Shown: piece by piece, positions 13,062 to 24,400 of the stretch | Position numbering within the stretch: the stretch's first letter is position 1 | Layout: every line of letters begins with the position of its first letter | Assembly (NCBI GenBank): GCA_029379385.1 | Contig: CM055612.1 | Span: forward strand, 8,122,001-8,186,000 | DNA length: 64,000 nucleotides | Source of the DNA: Quillaja saponaria | Lineage: Eukaryota; Streptophyta; Magnoliopsida; Fabales; Quillajaceae | Direction of reading: 5' to 3' | Position numbers and translations under genes: made by a program | Notes under the pieces: model-generated | Databases searched by the model: none | Seen by the model: only the letters and a program-made list of their open reading frames with translations | What the model was told of the DNA's origin: nothing

Positions 13062-13728
13062 CAAGCTTAATTGGATAAGAAAAAAGTGGGAATCATTTGA
13101 ATACTCATGAAGCAGAATGGTGGAATTTTCCTGGAATCCAATGAAGAGCCATAGAACGGGGATATGATCAGTAATTATTAGTGTAGTGATCCTTCAGAAT
13201 CATAATTTTATACTTTTGTACTAACAGGTAATTTTTATTCTTTCATTTTTTATTTATTTTTTGGGTGCAAACAGGTAGTTAATTTTTTGCTTGTCATAAT
13301 TGGAAGTATGAAAGTGCACAATAAAGCACAGTTTGGATGTTGTAACTGTACTTTTTACATCAACAGTAAAGATAAGTACCACAAGTACTATAAACAGTAT
13401 TATGTTTGAAATGAATATAGTTAGTGTGAAAATAGGCAAGAGAACTGCAATTAATGTTAAAAAAATAATCAATACACAAAAAATTCAAGAAAATAAAAAA
13501 GAAGTCATTCCAATTAAAAAAATAACTAATGTACATGTATTCAACCAGCATTGCCGTATCCAAAAGACACATGTATAAACCGTGTAGACAAGATATAAAA
13601 GGCATGCATTGAAAAGGAGCAGCAGAGGAAAGACAAATGACGCAAAACCTTCTCCAAAAATGGAAGAGGCAGCGGGAGGAGGTGTCCAACTGTATGCCTA
13701 CCTTTAACTGAAATACGACTCATTTACA
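13062..13728. other. intergenic between PMT and BTB genes, convergent 3' flanks
   Basis: Contains 3' flanks of two convergent genes. Open frames on both strands between 13250 and 13690 are low-complexity and look like chance. Confidence 0.5.
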
Positions 13729-16700
13729 CTAGTAGCAGTTCTGATAGAAAGAGACCTTCTGGGCTGCTGTATTAATCTGTTTTGCGAGATATGCTTCATA
13801 AATTTCCACTACCAGATGGGGATCGTTCTTCACAAGTTCCTTATACTCCTTTTTTTTAGTAAGTTTGGCCATGTTGTCTATGATTAATGACAAGGCTGCA
13901 TCTAACACACGCTTGGCATTGTGATAACGTGCAAAGGTATAGCTCTTGACCGAGTTTTTCCATTTCAGTTTGGACACCAAAAACTTCTCACAATATGCCT
14001 TGAGATGCTTCACCTGGTACTTTTCGGCCATTATTAGAAGATCATATGCCATTTGCTCATCAAGATATGCTTTAGCAGTATATAAATAGTTAACAAATGC
14101 ATGAAGGACATCAAAGGATACATCACTAATCTTGATGATACCACTCCGGCTTTCTTCCATCTCATTCTCAAGCATTGCTTTGAACACTGGAGAGCGACTC
14201 ACCTGATCACAAATTGTTTATAACATATCATCAGGTCAAGTAGAATAAAGTGAGTCTATCAGAACTCAGAAGCATAAAGCACGCCCCAATATATAGGAAG
14301 TGGGGAAGAAAGCTCCTTTGAAGCATATGCAGTACAGAGTGCATCAGAAAGCTATATAAATGACCGTGCTTAAAAGTAAATGCTCCCTTGTTTTTTAACT
14401 TAAAATGAATGTTCCTTTAGTAAGCCTAATATATATACACATAGGACATAACATTAACGCTATATTGTCAAGCAAGGATCGAGAAATTGAAGGAGAGGCA
14501 TCAGACCACTATATATTATATATACCTGTAACAAGCTATTCACTTTAGATACTACAGGAATAAGAAGCAAGTCAGTAAAGTAACTTATTTCTTTGTATAC
14601 CTCCTTATTCTTTCCAAACACCCATACAGCTGCTCCCATTGTTGGAAGTGAAAACTGAAACTGAGCATAACTGAAGAAGACAGTTGATATGAAGAAGGGA
14701 GTTCCAGAGAGTCGGAACAGCAAGATAATGGTACACAATAGCTTAATTAAGTACTGTCACCTTAAAATTAAATGAATTCAGCCACCCAATAGCTTCCAAC
14801 TTCATTTGGCAGGTTCGGATTTACGAGAAGCAGGATACAGTATGAAAGATAATTTGGTAAAAGAAATAAAAGATAATCTGCCTCTATTACGCAGCTGGAC
14901 CAAATGTATTAAATGTGTATTTTAAGAGATAACCTGGATCAACGGCATGATAAAAAAGATCCAGTAATACATGAGAAATATTGGTTTGAAAAAGATAACC
15001 TTATTTTCTTTTCCAAAATAGCCCCAAAAAAAAAAAAAAAAAAACTGATTTCTTCTCAAAATGAAGATGAAAGTAAAGTAAAGAGAATGCTAAAGAAATG
15101 GACACTGAAGGAATGCTACAAAAGGATTGGTGGGGAAATTGTTGGAAGTTTCCCTTATAATGAAGAATAAAAAGTATTTATAACTACTAAAATTGATAGC
15201 ATTCGTTAAGATGGAGTTAAAACTTAGAAGTTAGCAATTCCATCAGACGTAAGTTTCTCATTCATGACTCTTTACTGAATCAGTCAGTAAGTTGATGACG
15301 CACGACAAGAAATATTCATCAACAATAATTGTATTTTAAATGTTGATAATTTAATATAGTTTTCGTACACATTATTTGGGATATTTTATTAGCTTAATTT
15401 TAGAAAAATTTGAGAGATTTATGGTATAACTAGAGTTCTGATTAATTACGTATTAGGTTAAAAGAGTTCTAGAAGAAGTTTTACTGGTTGGGCAAGTCCA
15501 TTGTATCCTATTTAGAGGCCTTTCATGCATCATGCAATATAAAACTTTGCCTATCAATAAAGACAATTCTTACTAATGCATTCTGATACTCATAATGACT
15601 AATTTCATCCTAACATTATCAATGAACAAAAAAGCTTTCTGTTGTAACTGGTTTTGGTATGCTAATTTTCAGTATACTTTCGCTATCCATTTCTGGAAAG
15701 GTATTATCAGTATGTGTGAAATCTTGATATAATTACCGCATCTCCTTTTTATACACAAGTAAAGACATAAAAGTCCCGTTTGTGTGATAACCTTGGTTCG
15801 AACTTTGCAGTTCCCCACTTCTGTAACTACTGCTATATAATGAACTAGTTATTCTACTTCGAATCTGCAGATCCAGGAAAGGATTTTGCTCTAATGTAAT
15901 AAGCATGGCCACATATGTCATGTTATGGAAAGCAATCCAATCTCAGTTTTTATATAATTTATTTGAGGTATCCTGCAAAGGACTGAAAGCTAGGACAGGC
16001 TAATGCCATTTCTTCTAACAGATGATGAGAGATTATTCACTAATCCACACAATTACGAAGCTTCAATGCATAGAGGTAAGAAAAGATATAAATACAGTGT
16101 ACGAGAAAGAAGAAAATGCACTAGAGAATACATCATATCCCTCAAACCATGCTTTGGATCGATCAAATACAAATGTCATAACAGGGATGTCACCATTATA
16201 ACAACACAATAAACATTAGTAATCCATACTCAATGTACTCATTCGTTGAAGTGAATAAAAGCAAGACTGATTTCAGGTACACACTAAACAATGAGGTAAA
16301 TCTTTACTTTTGCGTCACTGCGCTTTCTAAAACCTATTACCATCCACTCTATGCACAAAAAGAATGAATGCTCACAAGCTGCAGTTGGTAGCAAAAGGAA
16401 ACAAGAAGGCCAAGCATGAATTTGCATTTGATTTGGTGATTATAATAATCAAAATGTGTAGGAAGTAAAATTCAAAACCACCCAACAATAGATTGGTTCG
16501 ACGACCCAATACTCAAGTTGAAACAAATGGCTTCAACCCAATAGCCACCTACTATCAAATAAGAGACCCAAAAAGGAGTAAAACAGAAATATCATGCTAA
16601 ACAGTTAATTTTTGTGAAAAGATGAGCAGGACTCACCAGAAAAGCCTTATGAGCCGGAACCGGCACAGAAGGTCCACCACCATCATCGGAGGCAACCAAA

Positions 16701-16984
16701 ACGATGTCGGTGAAACAGGGACCACTAGAGCGGTTTTGGTGATCAAGTGGAGACCAGAACCTGAGGAAAGCGACCTTTGCCTTCAAATACTCGATTTCCC
16801 TCTTCAACTCCTCCTGGGTGACGTTGGCCTTCTCATAGCATTCCTTGCCGGTGCACCTGCCTGCGTAATCTGAGTCGTAGTCCTCCTGGCACGATGGGCA
16901 CTGCTTCCTCATCTCCTTATCGTGGTCGCTATCACCTTCGCCGTCGGAGTCGTCTGGTATCACCGATGTTAACCGGCTTGACAT
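13729..16984 (-). CDS. BTB/POZ domain protein of the At4g08455 type
   Basis: Two exons: 16637-16984 (116 residues, ATG at 16984) and 13729-14202 (157 residues plus stop), separated by a 2.4-kb intron with donor CTG|gtgagt and acceptor cag|GTGAGT. The 273-residue product has an acidic N-terminus, a cysteine motif CPSCQEDYDSDYAGRC (residues 29-44), a short charged helix (about 58-73, EELKREIEYLKAK) and a BTB domain from about residue 90. It runs FTDIVLVASDD, PVPAHKAFLVSRSPVFKAML, NEMEES, VLHAFVNYLYTA and AYDLLIMAEKYQVKHLKAYCEKFL. BTB proteins of this kind are usually substrate adaptors of CUL3 ubiquitin ligases; that role is inferred from the family. The frame is intact. The C-terminal tail after residue 260 is divergent. 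No second gene was recognised inside the large intron. Confidence 0.9.
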
Positions 16985-17827
16985 TACTGTGGTTTTGGTG
17001 TGACCGGAGGTTAGAAAAGTCTACTTTTTTGGAAGGAGAGGAGAAGAAAATAAAATGTTAGTATGCGTTACACTTGGGGCAGCCAGTTGTGAATCATATT
17101 AATAATCATTTTAGTAATTGTTGGCGTTCATCTTACAACGAGAGATTCAATTCGTGTATAACTTAACAAAGCATAATGTTATTTTCTCTTCTCATTCATT
17201 CCACTTTATTCTCTTTTCTAACAGAGGAGATAAAAGTTATATTCTCGCGTTCCATTTTTCTTTTCCCCAACTTTTCTCTCTTAATTTTCTTCCAAACAAA
17301 GGCTTAAGCTTCATTAACAAAGGGAAACTTTAAAGTTCCCAATGATTTCTGGCTGTCGTTTTCATTTTCTTTTTCTCATTTTCCCACAGTGGTTTTCAAT
17401 CAAGGAGTTTACACATATAGCAATAATACCCAAGCGATAATGCATTCTTAAAATGCCACATATTATATTGGCAAGAATGACTTTCACGGATCTGCTTATT
17501 TGGATCATTAGTGATATTATTATATTAGACCCGATCAATTTCTACATAATAACACACGATAGATGCAACTAATACCTTGATTATCTTCACAGATGACACA
17601 TTCTCATTGAAAATACCTCACATATAAAATTTATTGCACAAGTATAATTTTTTACTTTCTAGAACTCCAGTCAAATATTAGTTATTCTCTCTACTATAGC
17701 AATGACTTTGGTATCATAGTGTTTTCGAAAAATTTCAGCGGTCACCCAGTCTATTGTTTTACAAGTATCCATAACTATATGTGGGAATTTCACTACCAAG
17801 TTTAGTTTCAAGAACCTTTAAGTCGAT
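16985..17827. other. 5' flank of the BTB gene, no gene seen
   Basis: Leader and upstream region of the minus-strand BTB gene, followed by AT-rich sequence. The open frame at 17118-17333 has no recognisable features. Confidence 0.45.
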
Positions 17828-18779
17828 CTACCGAGTAAAACCATGGCTTGAAATGGGAATGAGAATAGAACACCTGAGTTGGATGGTCAAGATGACAAAA
17901 CGGAAACTCTCGCCCACCATGAGATAGATGAGACTCCAAAGGCCCAGGAAGCTTCTATCACAAAGAGTCAGTTTGAAATATTGAAGGGAGCTATCACGGA
18001 ATTGTCTGAGATGGTGGATGGTATTAGTCCACAAAAAGGAAATAAGTTCCAGGCGTAGTACATATCCACTGAATGAAAGACCTGTCGGGGTAGGGAGTTA
18101 TTCAAGGAGATAGACGGCTCAGGAGAAAACCAGAGAGCTAAGAAGGGGAAGACAATTTACAATTTCACCCTATGCATCTCTGCTGGGCGACCATGAGGAA
18201 TTAGAAAGGAGCGGTCGGGACGTATTTGCCCCCAACATGGAATCGTCATTCACATAGGAGATCCTAAGTTGCCCCATCCCGCATGGGGTTAGGATGCCCA
18301 AGTTAGAGCTGTACCATGGGTTGGTAGCCTCTGATGATTTTGTCACAGGTTTCACCTCTCTTGTGATCCTCTACGAAATTCTAGATCAAGTAATATGCAG
18401 GAAGTTCTCCTCGGCCTTGAGAGATACTGCTAGGAGGTGGTTTGCTCAGCTGCCAATCCGGTCAATTTCCAACTTTGATAAACTGATTTCATCATTCAAG
18501 AGGAACTTCATGACTATCAAGAAACAACAGAAAGAGGCCTCAAACTTGCTAATTATAAAGAAGGACAAGTAGGGTTCACTGAAGGAATTCATGGCCAGAT
18601 TCAACACCGGTGTTTTAGAAGTGGCGGATGCTAATCTCCATGTCGTGATGTCCACGTCAAAGGATTGTTTGAGGAGTTTCCAATTCATATATGTCCTCAA
18701 CAAGAGGACCCCGACCATAGTGGAAGAAAGGTTGAAAAACGGTGGAGGCAACGACATTGTTATCGGCAGAAGGCGGTGA
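17828..18779 (+). pseudogene. Ty3/Gypsy gag remnant
   Basis: Two blocks read like the gag of plant Ty3/Gypsy elements. The first (about 17840-18058) contains TKSQFEILKGAITELSEMVD. The second (about 18230-18778) starts with an EILSCPIPHGVRMPKLELYHG context, followed by FSSALRDTARRWFAQLP, SNFDKLISSFKRNFM, KKQQKEASNLLIIKK and SLKEFMARFN, the usual order of the retrotransposon gag domain. Stops interrupt it, for instance at 18570 between KKDK and GSLKEF, and the zinc knuckle, protease and pol are absent. No LTR was found. It lies immediately downstream of the truncated PKS, in opposite orientation, so the element or its loss may have caused that truncation. Confidence 0.75.
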
Positions 18780-18964
18780 CGTGCATGGTTGAAGCAAGAG
18801 TCTGGGATACGGTTGATAGTGGGTGATATGGATTGAGATGGATGGAGAAAGTAAACAACAATTTCGCATGATGTGCCGTCATGGATAGATGGATGCTAAT
18901 GATGATATGTACACAAATTGATTTAAGATGAAAATTAATTACTCGAGGTTATGATTTTTAGATT

Positions 18965-20049
18965 CTACTTAGAGGATTTGGATATTTGACTAATTCCAAG
19001 TGGACTAAATGCTTCATCCAAAATGTTTCCAATATTGTTTGCTATCAAACTTTGGTACGCTTTCTTTCAGATGAAAAGTGAGGCCTTCTTCACGTAAATG
19101 TCCCTCAATTGCACCATCTGAATCAGGTAGGAAAGTTTGTGAAGCGGACACAACCTTGAACAATGGTTGTTCAACAATGTGTTAGGATGGGATCCAATAA
19201 TTATTGCAGCTGCACCATCACCAAATATAGCTTGACCAAACAAGGAATCTAGATGGGATTCACAAGGTCCACCAAAAGTAGTGACTGTGAGCTCAGAGCC
19301 AACTATAAGAACACGGGCACCAACATTGTTCTCAGCAAGATCCTTGGCAAGACGGAGGACAGTACCGCCAGCAAAACAACCTTGATGGTATAACATGAAT
19401 CGATTGACGGATGGTCGGAGACCTAGGAGCTTGACAAGTCGATGATCTGCACCGGGCATGTCTACTCCAGCAGTGGAGCAAACTATAAGATGTGTTATCT
19501 CTGATTTTGGTCGATTCCATTCTTTGATGGCTTTGGATGCAGCTTCCTTTCCAAGTTTTGGTACTTCAGGAACAAGAATATCTTGACGTGCATCGAGAGA
19601 AGGCTCCTTGTAGGTGCATAGGTTAGGGTTTTCTTTGAGAATTTCTTCAGTAAGATGTATGTAACGTTTCTTTATCATTGACTTGTCACCTATTTCACAA
19701 AAAGATCAAGTTTATACAATGAATTGCATGGCGCAATCATGCGCGCGCGCATCTATATAGCTTCTTGTGCTCAGCTCGTAATTCTTTAAGTAGGCTTGTG
19801 AATCTAAACTTATTAAAATCTCATTTTTTTTCAACTTTTCATTGATTTTAATTTTTTTTAAACACTTACAAATACGCTTGAGCTTCTGCTTTAATTCAGG
19901 CAAGTGCTCGCTGTTTGTCATTCTGAAAAATAATAATCAGTGAAATCTTTTTGGTAGATACAGTTAAGTGGATTTGCCGTCCCAATAGCAAGTATGGTGA
20001 CTTGACCGCGAGCTCTCTGTGCCTCCCGAATGTTTTCCAATGATGTCAT
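18965..20049 (-). pseudogene. type III polyketide synthase (chalcone synthase family), truncated
   Basis: Exon 1 is 19870-20049 (ATG at 20049, [20 protein letters not shown]) and exon 2 starts at 19689. The intron splits a Cys codon (T|GT, donor gtaagt), the conserved position in this family. Exon 2 reads [31 protein letters not shown], the active-site motif [12 protein letters not shown] (Cys codon near 19377) and [12 protein letters not shown]. The family condenses malonyl-CoA onto CoA starters. Damage: exon 1 has two extra bases before ATGACAAACAGC (near 19922), giving an early TGA. One base is missing near 19170 (before CAACCATTG), and one extra base lies near 19050. The similarity then stops after [10 protein letters not shown] with a stop at 18965. 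About 110-120 residues are lost, including the catalytic His and Asn region. CHS versus another PKS subtype cannot be decided. Confidence 0.88.
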
Positions 20050-21461
20050 TGTTTACTGCAAATTACAGCTCAAGTAGTAAATTATAATGAGCTATAATTT
20101 AGAGATCAAACCCACCTCTATTTGTACAACATAATTAGCCAGGGTGCCTTAATTACTTGCCAAGTTTTGCAAGTCCCCTTTGGTTAATTTCTTCAACAAA
20201 TGCAAGATCTTCTTCTTCTTTTTTTATGTAAAAATTATATAAGATTTATAGTGTTTCGAGTAGTTGGTAATTGATCAACTAATAGGAATTAAAGCTTTAA
20301 TAGGATCTTTTGGATTAATGTGATCATGCATTTTACAAATTGTATACTCCATATTATGTTAAAACTACTTAAAGAGAACGAAAAGTTGGTTCGTTTATAT
20401 GCATTTTAGATTATATCACTCTCAGGAAAATTGATTAACTTCTTCTACTTAGATTGATACATATATAACCAGAGGAGAAAATTTTCTCTTAAGTAAAACT
20501 ATAAATTATAAACACTTTTCTCCTTAAACCACATTCCAGAAATAGTAGCTGAAAATAATTTGACTTGAATTAGCTAGCACCATTCTTACTTAGGTATATT
20601 GTTTAATTTATATTTTACAATTAATTAAAAAGATATGCAGAGGCTAAAAACAAATCAAAATATAGAAACGAGACCAATTGTTTGAATGACTTATGGAATT
20701 AATCAATCCATTAATGGTGCTAAAAAACTTCCACATTATATTGATGTCTTGCTTTCTTTTTCTTCAACGTCACACATTCTCCAAGTTTAATACATGGGCA
20801 CCAATATATAATAACCCAAATGCATTGGAATTTACCTCTATTGGTAAGTTCACTAAGCTTGTGTGTTTGAGATGACTTATAAAAAGTAATAAAGTACAAA
20901 GGCATCATAACAATGTAATTGTGAATAGACAACTCAGTCCAAAAAACCGTTAAGTTGTGCACTATTTTTATTAGCTTAGATGGCCAAAAAACAGTATCAA
21001 TTTGCTGACCTGCAGGATTCAAACTTTTTGGGTACTTATCGAATATTATCCCCATAAAATAAGCCAATAGAGCCTAACCAAAACCCGAATGTAACACTAA
21101 TATATTCTCCAGTAATCAATATTCTTAATCTCAGATTAAATTAAATCCCATAAAACAACTCTTACAATATCACATAATTCTTGTATTCTTTCTCCTTGCA
21201 TTACTAAGTTAACACACTTCATTTTGTCTCTATATGTAAATAAAAACCATCTGATTTTACTGATGAGTGATGATAGACTAGTAAACTATTACTACAACCT
21301 GTACATCCTGATGATCTTAATTTCCTTTAAGCAGCTGACAATTTACTATGAAGAAAACCCCTTTCCTTCCATCTATACATAAACTGCGACCAACGGATAT
21401 ACACCAATAAAAACTCGTACTAAGATTATCTAATATTTAGTAACACTGACAGAATGGTTTT
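20050..21461. other. intergenic region, no gene seen
   Basis: 5' flank of the PKS pseudogene and 3' flank of the TPR gene. AT-rich; open frames on both strands near 20700-21070 show no recognisable family. Confidence 0.5.
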
Positions 21462-24400
21462 TCATCCAATGCGCCCTTGCACGTGCCTTGAGCGGCTTTC
21501 ATCCTCATCACTAACCATAAAACGATTCTCAGTGGTACTCAAGCCTGATAGTTGAAGTTGTTTTCTCTTCTTTACAAGAAGTAGTGCAGTTTTCCTGTCA
21601 TCTCGAGCCTCTTCAGAATCAGGCTGCAAAGAAATTCTCAAAATTCTTCAGTGATAATTCTAGGTAGTACAGTTACAATAATACACAAATATCCTACCAA
21701 ACCCAAATCCACAATCACTCATTCAAAAACAAGCTCCATTTTCTATTCCAATATCCTAAATTTGGTAATCCAAAAAAAATTATTCTTTTTGTTCCTCATT
21801 TCCCCACTTTTAAAGGGAATACAAAACAAGCAACCAAAATATAGCTGTAACATTTTTGAACAAAATAAATCTATTTGTTACGTTCATCTGTTCAAGATAA
21901 ACACATTTATTGCTTTCTGATTCCGTCAAATATCAAACTTCATAATTATATATAAGTCTACTTGTCCAGTCAGTAACTCAAGATATGCAGAGCACCACAT
22001 TCCCTTTCCATTCCACGTTCAATGATATGTGTTGGGAATTATACAAAACTTCCCTTCAATCTTCAATGAGTTATGGTAAAAATAACAAAGGATAACAACT
22101 ACAAATATAAGTAGAAGATAAAAGAAATCGAAACCAGACCAAGCTCGCACACAAGCCTGCTACCAACAAAAAAAGGAATATGTTGAATTAGGACATGAAA
22201 CCATCATAAGACTTTGTAGTAGCGATCCTTATAAATATCGTATTAACAATCGAAAGATTGTCAAAAGAAAAAATCTCCATTTGACAGGGCTTCTTCCTAT
22301 ACCTATGATTTAAAAAAAAAATTAATAATAACAAATAAATAAACACAAGGGAATCTCTTTTAAGAGATTTCCTAGAGTTAAAGTAGCTTAACTTTAGTTA
22401 CATGGCTATAAACTACCTTTAAATGCCCTTTACGGGCTTTTAAAGGATGTGAAACTTGCAAACCTCATTGGTTGTGGCTGACTCTTATTTTATGATAAAG
22501 CAAATTTAACATCCATGCATAAACTTGATCTTATCCATCCATCTTATGAGAAGGTCCATTTTCCCACGTAGTTCGTTGATCAAATCTACGATTCTCCTCT
22601 CAAAATAATAGAGAGATAAATATCAACACAAAATATAACGTGATTCGGCCCCTTGCCTACATCCCACGAATAAGAAAAGAATTTACTAATATTTTAAGAA
22701 AGATTACATAAAAAGAATACACTCTACAGATAGAGTTCTCACTCACTAAGGCCATGTCTTTACTAATCTCTCTTCCACCCCCACCCCCTAAAAGGGTCTC
22801 ACAAATATTAGATATCTCTCTTTCTCATACCTACAACTCTCACAAGCTTACATACTTATACTACACAGGACTTGCCCAACAAGCAAATTTTTTTCTCCAC
22901 TTTATAAAAACCTTAAAATCATCTAATTAAATTTACCTACCAATAAGATAAACCTAATTAGGAACTCCCCATCAACTTTTAATTAGTTTACTCTTGTTCA
23001 CGAAGAATAAACTAACTAGAAAATCCCTATCAACATCTAATTAGTTATTTCTTGTCCATTAAGAATAAACTAATTAAGAAACTACCAAATAATGATTTGG
23101 GTTAAAATCCTATAATAGGTAGCTTTGCGACAATAGCACTATGAGGAATTATATGCTATACAGACCTGAGGCAAATAACCAGCTAAACCCAAAACCATTT
23201 AAATAACTAATAGTTATGGATCTGTCCTATGGTTTTACTTCTGTCGGTTCAAGAATAAAAAAATTTCTGAACAGAAGCTCTCTCTTTTCCCTTTAAATGC
23301 TCTTACTCCCTCAGAAATGTATTTGTTTGATAAAAATTTTAACTGCTCTAATTTTTCCGATTAAATAATGATGTTGTTTAAAAGGAAATCAATCACCAAA
23401 TTAATTGGCGTACTTTCTCAATCACAATTACCAAGTATCAAATTGCACTGCCACAGGGTTATATAACATGTCAGTAGTTTGTTGACCAAAAAATAATCAC
23501 AGAACACGGATTGAAGAAGCTAAAGAATGGTTCCATTGAAGCTGTACCTTGATAGCCAAGGCTCTGTCAAAACTCTCAATAGCACTATCAGGCTCGCCAA
23601 AGTTCAACTGTGCTCTGCCAAGTGTAAGCCATGCCTAGGAAGATCAAGTTTGAAATTAACAAATATTAAATCTCGATAAAATGGAATTTTCAAAGCAATC
23701 ACACTCTGAGCTTAGCTCTAGAAAGTGTGATTGGTTGTAAAATGATCATCTGAAGCAGAGTAAGTGTATAAAGGCTATAAGCAAAATAAAAAAATATAGA
23801 TGACATGCATAAGTGAAAGAAAAGAAGCAGCATAAGTTAAAATCATCATTTTTTCATCCTACAAATGCTAATTGTTAGGAGTTATACGGGTATTTTGGTT
23901 GTCCAGCCTCTTTATGGTGCAGCTTATACCAACATATAAATATAAGATTCAGAGAGGGCTAGGTCAAGCTCTCTGGTTTCTGCCTCTACTTTCTCTCACT
24001 TTTTTCTTTCTCCTATTAAGTTCCCATGGTATCAGTGCAAGGTATAACCTAACCCTATGTGTATCTGCTGCTTTCTCTAATGCTCTGTTCATCATACAGA
24101 AAAACAGAGTATTAGAGAAAAAAAAAAAAAACCAAGGTATTCCGTCAGTTTTTCACGTGCTTTGGAAATCATTGGAAAGTTGAGTGAACGACAATTTATG
24201 GCTGAAATTGACCAACAGTTATGTTGATTTAATTCCCGGCTTGCTCTGTTGTGGCTTTGAATTCTTTTTTTATTCTTTTCTGGTTCTGCTATGTTTTGAT
24301 CCATTGTTGAGGATTGAGATGATATGAGTCTTCTCTTTCTGCTGGTTCTTGGTTGTTTTGGGTGTTAGAATTTCAGAAATGCTATGTTTTAAGTCCCTGC

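Noticed and set aside
19740..19752. gcgcgcgcgc run as a regulatory site
   Set aside because: A short dinucleotide run inside the PKS pseudogene intron, with no further support.
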